This document shows, piece after piece, positions 50,287-57,899 of a stretch of DNA of 64,000 nt (within the stretch, counting starts at the first letter, position 1; the number at the start of each line of letters is the position of its first letter). The translations under genes and the position numbers were made by a program. The notes under the pieces are model-generated. The model was not told where the DNA came from, ran no database searches, and saw only the letters and a list, made by a program, of their open reading frames with translations. The stretch comes from Paenibacillus paeoniae (lineage in GTDB: Bacteria; Bacillota; Bacilli; Paenibacillales; Paenibacillaceae): NCBI RefSeq assembly GCF_003388735.1, contig NZ_QUBQ01000001.1:2356001-2420000 (forward strand). The letters are read 5' to 3'.

Positions 50287-51694
50287 GCTGCAGGACCACC
50301 CTTTTCCTTGATTCTTTGGCGAAAACCTTGCCCGGGTTAAGCAAGTTATGCGGATCGAAGGCCGCTTTAATGCCCCGCATCACTTCAATTCCGGGTGCAC
50401 CAACCTTCCACTCCAGATAAGGTGCCTTCACCATGCCTACACCATGCTCGCCCGTAATGGTGCCGCCAAGTTCGATCGACGCCTCGAATATTTCCGCGAA
50501 CGCTTCTTCGACGCGATGCACCTCTTCCTTGTCCCGGGCATCCGTCGTTGCAGTAGGATGCAAGTTTCCGTCTCCTGCATGGCCGAATGTTGCGATGGTG
50601 ACGTTGTACTTCTTGGCGATCTCGTTAATGCGAAGCACCATATCGGCAATCTTCGAACGGGGCACGGTCGCATCCTCCAGCATTGTTGTAGGACGAAGCC
50701 GCGCAAGCGCAGTGAATGCACTTCGGCGCGCGGTCAGCAGCCGATCAGCTTCCTCGCGGCTCTCCGCCACTTCCAAACGATCGGCCTTCTCCAATACGCA
50801 AATCTCCCGAATACGGGCGATGTCGCGCTCGACTGTCTCAGGATCACCATCCTGCTCAATTAGCAATACCGCTTCCATATCTAGCGGGAGCCCCAGCTTT
50901 GCAAAGTCGTCTACCACTCTTATTGTAGGGTTATCCATGAATTCAAGCGTAGCTGGGATGATCTTGGATTCAATGATTTTGGAAACAGTGCGTGCTGCCC
51001 CGTATATATCTTTGTACATCGCCAGCATCGTTTTTTTCGCCTTCGGCGGCGGAATGAGCTTTAAGATCGCTTCCGTAATAATCGCTAGCGTGCCCTCAGA
51101 TCCGACAAGCAGCTTAGTGAGATCATAACCCGCTACGTCCTTCATCAGCTTGCCGCCCGTTCGTATAATGCTGCCGTTCGCAAGTACAGCCTCCAGCCCA
51201 ATCACATAGTCTTTGGTTGTGCCATACTTGAGACCGCGAAGTCCACCTGAACATTCGGCAATATTGCCGCCGATTGTACTTATCTTCATGCTGCTGGGAT
51301 CTGGCGGATAAAACAAGCCCAGACCTTCGATATGGTCGATCATTTCCGCTGTAATGAGTCCAGGCTGCACCGTAGCGGTCAGATTTTCCATATCCACCTC
51401 TAAAATTCGGTTCATCCTGTGCATAACCATAACTATGCCGCCCTCAGAAGGAACCGTCCCCCCGCAGAGGTTCGATCCCGACCCTCTGCTAACAAGCGGA
51501 ATCCGGTATTCGCTCAGCACCTTCATAATTTGAGACACTTCTTCGGTAGATGCCGGATAAATAACGCCGTCCGGCAACGATTGCAGCATTGGCGTGCCAT
51601 CATAAGAGTGTGCGACCAACGCCTCCTGATCATCGCGGTAATATTTCTCGCCTACGATGGCGCGAAGATTGGCTGTAATTTCAAATTTTAGCAT
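50279..51694 (-). CDS. glcD: Glycolate oxidase FAD-binding subunit
   Basis: A 471-residue FAD/FMN-dependent 2-hydroxyacid dehydrogenase. The VAO/PCMH FAD domain shows S-R-G-S-G-S-N-L-C-G-G, P-P-D-P-S-S and G-G-N-I-A-E-C-S-G-G. The C-terminal cap has F-G-H-A-G-D-G-N-L-H-P and T-G-E-H-G-V-G. It oxidises glycolate or a similar 2-hydroxy acid. The ATG at 51694 has AGGAGG five bases upstream. It is divergent from a GntR regulator. Confidence 0.93.
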   Translation of the reverse strand: MLKFEITANLRAIVGEKYYRDDQEALVAHSYDGTPMLQSLPDGVIYPASTEEVSQIMKVLSEYRIPLVSRGSGSNLCGGTVPSEGGIVMVMHRMNRILEVDMENLTATVQPGLITAEMIDHIEGLGLFYPPDPSSMKISTIGGNIAECSGGLRGLKYGTTKDYVIGLEAVLANGSIIRTGGKLMKDVAGYDLTKLLVGSEGTLAIITEAILKLIPPPKAKKTMLAMYKDIYGAARTVSKIIESKIIPATLEFMDNPTIRVVDDFAKLGLPLDMEAVLLIEQDGDPETVERDIARIREICVLEKADRLEVAESREEADRLLTARRSAFTALARLRPTTMLEDATVPRSKIADMVLRINEIAKKYNVTIATFGHAGDGNLHPTATTDARDKEEVHRVEEAFAEIFEASIELGGTITGEHGVGMVKAPYLEWKVGAPGIEVMRGIKAAFDPHNLLNPGKVFAKESRKRVVLQHG

Positions 51695-51734
51695 ATGAAC
51701 CTCCTGATTTAAGTTCAACATAATAATTGATCAG

Positions 51735-51762
51735 GTCATCTGATGACTTTTCTTTCATTATA
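51735..51762 (-). promoter_or_regulatory. glcDF -10 element and GntR operator
   Basis: TATAAT lies on the minus strand at 51762-51757. Just downstream is the perfect inverted repeat GTCATC-T-GATGAC (51735-51747), a likely site for the divergent GntR regulator, covering the glcDF start. I find no good -35 for either direction. Confidence 0.65.
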
Positions 51763-51819
51763 GCTTATGCTTAGATAGAAATATAGTCAATGTCGCAATA
51801 TTTCATGGAGGCTTCGGGA

Positions 51820-52542
51820 ATGCGTAATATGAAGATTGAAACAGCGAAAGGTCATGAGATCGTCAGTCGTCTCATCCTAGAAAGAATCTCGAGCGGCGAG
51901 TGGGAACCAGGCGCAAAGCTGCCCTCAGTCGTAGAATTGTCTCAGCAGTTCGGCGTAGGCCGCTCCACGCTTCGCGAGGCGCTGAGCGCGCTCAAAGCTA
52001 CAGGGTGGCTCGACATAAAACATGGCGGCGGAACATTTGTGAAGAAAATATTGCCCAGCGACAATGCGGGAGGAAACTCGTTGTTCCAGGAAGCCAACTC
52101 CATTCTGGAAATACTAGAGGTACGCAAGCTGCTAGAAGCCGGCACTTCTTCCTACGCAGCCGAGCGCCGTACCGATGAGGATCTGGTTAATCTGCAAATA
52201 ATATTGAATAAGATGGAGCATGCTCTTCTTCAGGGTGACACCGTTGAGGGCGAAAAAGCCGACGTTGAATTCCATACCGCAATAGCATCCGCTTCCCGCA
52301 ATTCCCTGCTCATTCAGCTTATGGAATCTCTGACGCAGCGGCTAAGTGAGACCATCGGCAAAACGCGGGAGCTTTGGTTTTATCAGGAGAAATCAACAGC
52401 TGAGCGTCTGCTTGACGAGCATCGCTCTATCTTTGAAGCTATTAAGTCCGGTAATGCACATTTGGCAAACCAACTGATCGGCGAGCATCTGACAAAAGTA
52501 GAAACCGTACTAAAAGCAAACATTCAAAACACCAAATCATAA
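51820..52542 (+). CDS. GntR/FadR-family transcriptional regulator
   Basis: A 240-residue regulator. The winged helix has G-A-K-L-P-S-V-V-E-L-S-Q-Q-F-G-V-G-R-S-T-L-R-E-A-L. An FCD-type helical effector domain (E-V-R-K-L-L-E-A-G, D-V-E-F-H-T-A-I-A, D-E-H-R-S-I-F-E-A-I) supplies metal-binding Asp/His residues. The ATG at 51820 has GGAGG eight bases upstream. Its divergent position and the palindrome in between suggest 2-hydroxyacid-responsive control of glcDF, like LutR/LldR relatives (inference). Confidence 0.92.
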   Translation: MRNMKIETAKGHEIVSRLILERISSGEWEPGAKLPSVVELSQQFGVGRSTLREALSALKATGWLDIKHGGGTFVKKILPSDNAGGNSLFQEANSILEILEVRKLLEAGTSSYAAERRTDEDLVNLQIILNKMEHALLQGDTVEGEKADVEFHTAIASASRNSLLIQLMESLTQRLSETIGKTRELWFYQEKSTAERLLDEHRSIFEAIKSGNAHLANQLIGEHLTKVETVLKANIQNTKS

Positions 52543-52546
52543 CAAA

Positions 52547-52587
52547 AGCCGCTGCAAGAGTCAGTTGCCTGATCTCCTGCAGCGGCT
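52547..52587. terminator. Terminator between gntR and the VOC gene
   Basis: AGCCGCTGCA/TGCAGCGGCT, 10-bp perfect stem; TTTTG on the minus-strand side. Serves two convergent genes. Confidence 0.8.
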
Positions 52588-52610
52588 CTTATGCCGTTAT
52601 ACGCAATCCA

Positions 52611-53033
52611 TTATTCAGCCTGCTCTTCTAGAGCGCTGGGATCCATGTACATAACTTCCCACATATGTCCGTCTAGATCTTGGAAGCTAGCTTGATACAT
52701 GAAGCCGTGGTCAACAGGATCGATACTTGGCGTTGCCCCAGCAGCGAACGCCCGATCGACGATAGCCTGCACTTCTTCCTTGCTGTCTGCTAACAGACCA
52801 ACCAGCACCTCAGTCGTGACAGCCGCATTCGCAACGTCCTTATTGGTGAATCCCTTGAAAAATTCCTCTTGAAGCAGCATAACGAAAATATTCTCCCCAA
52901 CAACCATACAAGCCGCTTTTTCATCTGTAAAATTCAGATTGAATTCGAAACCTATGTTGCCAAAAAACGTTTTCGATGCTTCCAGGTCTTTCACCGGTAA
53001 ATTTACGAAAATTTGCTTAGATACTAGCGCCAT
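52611..53033 (-). CDS. VOC family protein (glyoxalase/extradiol dioxygenase fold)
   Basis: A 140-residue protein with F-V-N-L-P-V-K-D-L-E-A-S at the start, D-H-G-F-M-Y-Q-A-S-F-Q-D-L-D-G-H-M-W-E-V-M in the second half, and an acidic tail. This pattern is typical of the YtjA/PhnB-like VOC group. Enzyme activity is unassigned. GGGGTGA lies six bases before the ATG at 53033. Confidence 0.88.
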   Translation of the reverse strand: MALVSKQIFVNLPVKDLEASKTFFGNIGFEFNLNFTDEKAACMVVGENIFVMLLQEEFFKGFTNKDVANAAVTTEVLVGLLADSKEEVQAIVDRAFAAGATPSIDPVDHGFMYQASFQDLDGHMWEVMYMDPSALEEQAE

Positions 53034-53133
53034 TTGCAATCACCCCGTATATTAGTGGCAAATCCATTACTCTAAGCTCATTATAACCTGAAATAGCTTC
53101 TCTCATTTCTTATAGATTGCGATTTTCACTTAT

Positions 53134-53150
53134 GTTGAGGGAGAGTGAGC
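53134..53150 (+). repeat. Possible weak copy 3 of the dispersed repeat
   Basis: GTTGAGGGAGAGTGAGC resembles the right part of the 23-nt element but lacks one G and the CCTGAG end. Listed because it lies between the two inverted pairs. Confidence 0.35.
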
Positions 53151-53199
53151 GCCAATGCCTGCTTCAAATGGACAAATACTCCTTGGTTCAATCCTTGAG

Positions 53200-53802
53200 T
53201 TAATGCCGTTGGTCCCAAGCACCAACCAAATGAGACATCAGCTTCATCGTCTGCTCCATAGCATCAGAGGTATCCGGCAGCTCCGCCATTCGAAGCGCAG
53301 ATTCATTCAAGCCACCAGAGATGAAGGAAGCAAGCGACTCTACAGCTGCATCTTTAAACATACCTTGCTCCTGCATCAATGTCAGCTGCTCGCGCAAATG
53401 GCTCATGGAATTTTTCTCATCCAGCACACGCCACGTATCCCAACCCAATACGGCAGGACCGTCAATCAACATGATCCGTTTATTCCCCGGCTCTACAGCT
53501 GAAACCAAAAATGCTCGGCAGCCAAGCAGTAGTTGCTCCCGTAGATCATCGCTGCGAGAAGCTTCCTGCTCTACCCGTTCTCCCACCTCTTGCTGAACCG
53601 ACTCCAACACAGAGAGAAACAATCCGTGTTTATTGCGAAAATGGTGATACAGCGCACCGCGGGTCACTTCCGCTTCAGCCGCGATGGCCTCCAACGCCGC
53701 ACCTGCGTAACCATGCTCAGCGAAGTGTCTTTTCGCGACCCCGATCAGCCTCCGCAGCGTTTCGTTCGCGTCCTCCTTTGTTCTTCTCATAACCCGGTTC
53801 AA
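53200..53802 (-). CDS. TetR-family transcriptional regulator
   Basis: A 200-residue regulator with the TetR helix-turn-helix A-L-E-A-I-A-A-E-A-E-V-T-R-G-A-L-Y-H-H-F-R-N-K. The C-terminal ligand domain is unassigned. It follows the VOC gene by nine bases in one operon, so it is likely to control its own expression through the palindrome at 54290-54310. Start: TTG at 53802 with AAGGA six bases upstream, or ATG at 53790. Confidence 0.9.
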   Translation of the reverse strand: MNRVMRRTKEDANETLRRLIGVAKRHFAEHGYAGAALEAIAAEAEVTRGALYHHFRNKHGLFLSVLESVQQEVGERVEQEASRSDDLREQLLLGCRAFLVSAVEPGNKRIMLIDGPAVLGWDTWRVLDEKNSMSHLREQLTLMQEQGMFKDAAVESLASFISGGLNESALRMAELPDTSDAMEQTMKLMSHLVGAWDQRH

Positions 53803-53811
53803 ACCCTTTCC

Positions 53812-54237
53812 TTACCACACCTGCTCCTGATAGAAGCCGCTTTGCTCTTCAGAAGGCGGGATAATCTTAATGATATCTATTAGAATACCATTGGGATCGC
53901 TGATGATAAAATGTCTTTGTCCAAAAACCTCATCCCGAAGCTCGCGTTCGAGAGGCAATTTTCCCTCCACAACAAGGCGCTCATATTCACGATCTACATC
54001 ATCTACTTCAAAATTCAAGACCATGCCTGCTGCCGAGCGCCGAAACCCTGCAGGAATAGTCTCGTGCGAATAATCCAGGAGCGCCAGCTCAAATGGCAAG
54101 CTGCTCTCCGCCAACTTCAAACTGGCGTACCATTCCGACTCAAAGATGATTTGAAACCCAAAATAATGATGGTAAAAACGGATGCTCTCCTGTAGTTTTT
54201 CGGTTTGAATAACGGAATACAGACTGTTAACACGCAT
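53812..54237 (-). CDS. VOC family protein in a TetR-controlled operon
   Basis: A 141-residue VOC-fold protein: [11 protein letters not shown] near the start, [10 protein letters not shown] in the middle, and [14 protein letters not shown] near the end. It may detoxify a reactive small molecule or bind one; the regulator-coupled layout supports resistance or detoxification. AAGGAG lies 11 bases before the ATG. Confidence 0.87.
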   Translation of the reverse strand: MRVNSLYSVIQTEKLQESIRFYHHYFGFQIIFESEWYASLKLAESSLPFELALLDYSHETIPAGFRRSAAGMVLNFEVDDVDREYERLVVEGKLPLERELRDEVFGQRHFIISDPNGILIDIIKIIPPSEEQSGFYQEQVW

Positions 54238-54284
54238 AAATGGCCACGCTCCTTATTTGTTGTAGTAACTATACTCTATTCGAA

Positions 54285-54313
54285 ATTTAACATACATACA
54301 GTATGTATGTAAA
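54285..54313 (-). promoter_or_regulatory. VOC-tetR promoter with operator in the spacer
   Basis: On the minus strand TTTACA (54313-54308) and TTAAAT (54290-54285) with 17 bases between. The spacer holds the inverted repeat ACATACATAC-A-GTATGTATGT (54290-54310), 10-bp half-sites around one base. A TetR dimer there would directly occlude polymerase. Confidence 0.85.
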
Positions 54314-54345
54314 TGTCGTAGAACAATTATTTTTCTTTCTACTGG

Positions 54346-54368
54346 GCTCACTATCCCCTCAGCTCAGG
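54346..54368 (-). repeat. Dispersed 23-nt repeat, copy 4
   Basis: On the minus strand CCTGAG, CTGA, GGGGATAGTGAGC; 22 of 23 bases match copy 1. It is inverted relative to copy 5, the two enclosing the 15-bp minisatellite. Confidence 0.82.
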
Positions 54369-54479
54369 ATTAACCAGCCTTTCGAGCAAGGGGGATATGG
54401 TATCGGTGTATGATCAACCGAGATTTAGGATTAATGGAGGTTAGGAGCTCCGGAGGCTAGGAACACCGGAAGTTAGGAG

Positions 54480-54794
54480 TTCCGGAGCTAGGAGCTCCAG
54501 AGGGCGGAGTTCCGGAGGGCGGAGTTCCGGAGGGCGGAGTTCCGGAGGGCGGAGTTCCGGAGGGCGGAGTTCCGGAGGGCGGAGTTCCGGAGGGCGGAGT
54601 TCCGGAGGGCAGAGTTCCGGAGGGCGGAGTTCCGGAGGGCGGAGTTCCGGAGGGCAGAGTTCCGGAGGGCGGAGTTCCGGAGGGCGGAGTTCCGGAGGGC
54701 GGAGTTCCGGAGGGCGGAGTTCCGGAGGGCGGAGTTCCGGAGGGCGGAGTTCCGGAGGGCGGAGTTCCGGAGGTAGGAGTTCCGGAGGTAGGAG
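54480..54794 (+). repeat. 15-bp minisatellite (21 units)
   Basis: Twenty-one units in strict 15-bp phase. Fifteen are exactly TTCCGGAGGGCGGAG, two have CAGAG in place of CGGAG, two end GGTAGGAG, and the first two are degenerate. Degenerate relatives (GGAGCTCCGGAGGCTAGGA, GGAACACCGGAAGTTAGGAG) flank it from 54440. Each unit holds the palindrome TCCGGA. Because 15 is a multiple of three, long stop-free frames appear, but they are pentapeptide echoes without ribosome sites. The rest of 54238-55233 holds repeats 4 and 5, a hairpin and no gene. Confidence 0.97.
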
Positions 54795-54859
54795 CGCAGG
54801 AGAATAGAAGCAATGAGGATTAGGAGCTTGGAAGCTAGAAATAAGAGTGGGGTTAAATT

Positions 54860-54882
54860 CCTGAGTAAAGGGGATAGTGAGC
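54860..54882 (+). repeat. Dispersed 23-nt repeat, copy 5
   Basis: CCTGAG, TAAA, GGGGATAGTGAGC; 20 of 23 bases match copy 4, followed by CCTTTGAGCAAACCC shared in part with copy 2. Confidence 0.8.
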
Positions 54883-55103
54883 CCTTTGAGCAAACCCCGA
54901 GTACGTCAAGGGCCCCACTATACAGGTGGTGGCTAATTATTGCGGAGTAGATGCACGTGTCATGAGCATGCTTATGGTAGGACAATATGGTAAAGCGATA
55001 TGGCGAGGCGATATGGCAGAGCGGGAACGCGATATGATAGCAGCAGTATGCTTGCAGCGACAGACTGTCCTGTGATCCCCCTATTCTATTACAAAACAAG
55101 GCC

Positions 55104-55160
55104 CCAAACCTCTCGAGTGCTATGGCATTGATGAGGCCATAGCACTACTTGAAAGGTTGG
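55104..55160. terminator. Long imperfect hairpin after uvrA2
   Basis: AGTGCTATGGC pairs perfectly with GCCATAGCACT, extended by CCAAACCTCTC against GAAAGGTTGG. There is no T run, so it may be a mRNA 3' hairpin rather than a standard terminator. Confidence 0.5.
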
Positions 55161-55233
55161 AGCAGACATGTTGTAGTTTATCGTTTCCTGGTGTATCGGT
55201 TCCAGATTGATCATGGATGAGCAGCTACAGCAG

Positions 55234-57729
55234 CTATAACAGCTCCCTCAGATATCGGCCGGTATATGAGCGGCTGCATTCTGCTACCTGCTCAGGGGTG
55301 CCTTCGGCAACGAGCTCTCCGCCGCCTTCGCCGCCTTCGGGACCGATGTCGATAATCCAATCGGATTCGCTGACCAGCTCCAGATTATGCTCTACGACGA
55401 TCACGGTATTGCCTGCATCCACCAGTTTGTTCAGCAGTACTTTCAACTGCTGAACATCTCCCGGATGCAGTCCGGTAGATGGCTCATCCAACAAGTAGAC
55501 CGTATGCTGCGCGGTCTTTTTGCTCAGCTGCTTTGCCAGCTTGATGCGTTGGCCTTCGCCGCCAGACAAGGTGCTGAGAGACTGGCCCCATTGCAAGTAG
55601 CCAAGTCCTACTTCGCATAGGAGTTGAAGCGTTTCTTTAATTTTTTTCTGGCTGCCGAGCAAAGGCAAGCTCTGTTCAATCGACATATCCAGCAGGTCTG
55701 AGATGCTGTAACCTTCGTATGTGACCGCCAATACCTCGTCCTTGAATCGTCTGCCTCGGCATGATGGACAGCGTACCTCAATTTCAGGCAAGAAGTGCAT
55801 ATGGATCGGCACAACGCCAAGTCCCTGGCATTCTTCGCAGCGGCCACCGGCCGTATTAAAGGAGAAGTGTTTGGCGGTAAGACCCGCCGCCTTCGCTTCA
55901 GGAAAGCTGGCATACCAATTGCGCAGATGTGTATACACGTCCGTGTATGTTGCAATATTGGAGCGCTGCATACGAGACAACGGAGATTGATCGACCATTA
56001 TGAGCGAGCCCGCATCTTCCCAGCCTGTAATACGGTCACAGCCATCCGGTGTTGGCTGATCCGGTCCTGATGCGGCAAGCAAGTCGAACAACAATGTAGA
56101 TTTGCCCGAGCCGGAGACGCCTGTAACGGATATGAGACAGCCCAGCGGGAACGAGGCTGTGAAGCCTTTCAGGTTGCGCAGATATGCATGATGGATCGTT
56201 AGCTGATGACCGTTGCCGCTGCGTCTTTTGGATCGCGCCGCACGTTCGTTTCTTTCTCGGAAGATAGCGCCTGTTATGGAATTCGGCTGGCCGATCAATT
56301 CCTGCAGGCTGCCTTGCCCCACGACCTGCCCGCCTTGCGTCCCCGCACCTGGACCAATATCGATGATATGGTCAGCTGCCTTCATTACATCCTCGTCATG
56401 CTCGATGATCAGCACGGTATTGCCCAAATCGCGCAGCTGCTTCATTACTTCGATCAAGCCGCTTGTATCCCGGGCATGGAGGCCAGCTGTTGGCTCGTCC
56501 AAAATATAGAGCACGCCGGTCAGGCCTGAACCGAGGATGGAAGCTAGACGAAGTCGCTGCGCCTCACCACCGGATAACGTCACGATTGGACGATCCAGAG
56601 ACATGTACGTAAGTCCCGTATCGATGATTCGTTTCAAGCGAATAGACATATCGTAGACAAGCGGACCCACCAATTGCTCCTCATCCTGCGACAGGCCTGT
56701 CTTTACCGACTCAAGCCAGTCCAGCGTTTCGCCAAGCGCTCGCGCGGACGCTTCGTGAATGGCCATTCCATTCACAGTAACCTGTCGGCTTTCCTTCCTC
56801 AGCTTTGCGCCGTGACAGCTGCCGCAGCTATTTTGCCGGAAGAGGGCCGCTTCTCCAGATTCTCCGCCCTTCTCGTTATAGCGTCTCCATATACCGGTTA
56901 CGACGCCTTCGAATTTGCCTTGTGTAACAGACTTGGGCGGCTTTACATCCGGCATCCGGCTCGTGAATGCCTCGCTTTCCGCACCATAATAAAGCAGGTC
57001 CAGCATTGCCGGATCATAGCTTTCAAGAGGGGCGTTTTCCTCGAATGGCAGCCGGTAATGGGCGGCTGCGGCTTTCAGGATACTGAGGTTGTAATCCATA
57101 TACATCCCCGACCAAAATCGAACCCCGCCGTCCCGCACGCTCTTCTCCAGGTTGAACACGGCATTCATATTCAATGTCGCAACATGACCAAGTCCGCTGC
57201 ATTCCTCGCAAGCTCCTTCAGGCTTGTTGAAGGAGAAGTGGGACATCGTCAGCATATTCAGCTGATGTCCGCATGAAGGACATACCACCTTCTCGTTATA
57301 CCCCGTATCTTCCTCGTCCGACACAAGCTTGGCAGGTTCCTCTCCCGCAGTGTGACCTACTGTCGCCCCGCATGCCGGGCAAGACCGCTCGCCCAGCTTG
57401 GCGTACAAAATCCGCATTAACGTATAAATATCGGTCACCGTTCCAATCGTGGAGCGCGGATTACGGTTTGTCAGATGCTGACCTACGCTGATGGAGGGAG
57501 ACAATCCTTGAATGGAATCCACTTTGGGCTTGCTTACGCTATCCGATACCATTCCCATCGATTCCATATACTGGCGCTGGCATTCCCGCTGAAGTGTATC
57601 CATCGCAAGCGTAGATTTTCCGGAGCCTGACGGCCCCGTTACCACAACCAGCTTATGCTTTGGAATGTTGAGTGAAATGTTCTTCAGATTGTTCTCCCTG
57701 GCGCCGCGAATTTGAATCATTCCGTTCAT
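55234..57729 (-). CDS. UvrA2-like (class II) excinuclease ABC subunit A
   Basis: An 831-residue double ABC ATPase with Walker A loops G-P-S-G-S-G-K-S-T and G-V-S-G-S-G-K-S-T, signatures [11 protein letters not shown] and [11 protein letters not shown], and zinc-finger cysteines [13 protein letters not shown] and C-E-E-C-Q-G-L-G. Housekeeping UvrA is about 950 residues; the shorter length fits UvrA2, which lacks the UvrB-binding domain. Family members are linked to DNA-damage or drug tolerance. No uvrB is adjacent. GAGAGGGG precedes the ATG. Confidence 0.88.
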   Translation of the reverse strand: MNGMIQIRGARENNLKNISLNIPKHKLVVVTGPSGSGKSTLAMDTLQRECQRQYMESMGMVSDSVSKPKVDSIQGLSPSISVGQHLTNRNPRSTIGTVTDIYTLMRILYAKLGERSCPACGATVGHTAGEEPAKLVSDEEDTGYNEKVVCPSCGHQLNMLTMSHFSFNKPEGACEECSGLGHVATLNMNAVFNLEKSVRDGGVRFWSGMYMDYNLSILKAAAAHYRLPFEENAPLESYDPAMLDLLYYGAESEAFTSRMPDVKPPKSVTQGKFEGVVTGIWRRYNEKGGESGEAALFRQNSCGSCHGAKLRKESRQVTVNGMAIHEASARALGETLDWLESVKTGLSQDEEQLVGPLVYDMSIRLKRIIDTGLTYMSLDRPIVTLSGGEAQRLRLASILGSGLTGVLYILDEPTAGLHARDTSGLIEVMKQLRDLGNTVLIIEHDEDVMKAADHIIDIGPGAGTQGGQVVGQGSLQELIGQPNSITGAIFRERNERAARSKRRSGNGHQLTIHHAYLRNLKGFTASFPLGCLISVTGVSGSGKSTLLFDLLAASGPDQPTPDGCDRITGWEDAGSLIMVDQSPLSRMQRSNIATYTDVYTHLRNWYASFPEAKAAGLTAKHFSFNTAGGRCEECQGLGVVPIHMHFLPEIEVRCPSCRGRRFKDEVLAVTYEGYSISDLLDMSIEQSLPLLGSQKKIKETLQLLCEVGLGYLQWGQSLSTLSGGEGQRIKLAKQLSKKTAQHTVYLLDEPSTGLHPGDVQQLKVLLNKLVDAGNTVIVVEHNLELVSESDWIIDIGPEGGEGGGELVAEGTPEQVAECSRSYTGRYLRELL

Positions 57730-57899
57730 TGTATTACCCCTCTCCGAGCTTTCTTCTAGCTAATCCCCTCCATTCTACAACATTGATGCAAGTCTAAGAG
57801 TTGAAACAAACCATGCCGATTTTAACAAGATTAACCCTATCATGGTGCTTTAAGCTTTCACGCGAAACTCGCCAATCCGTTTCAACAGTCCTGATACGA

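Noticed and set aside
54480..54794. Possible CRISPR array
   Set aside because: Units abut directly with no unique spacers, are only 15 bp, and no cas genes are present.
54441..55099. Long minus-strand open frames through the minisatellite (Pro-Pro-Glu-Leu-Arg and similar pentapeptide repeats)
   Set aside because: A 15-bp unit keeps all three frames open by arithmetic; no ribosome site, no start context and the flanks are not coding-like.
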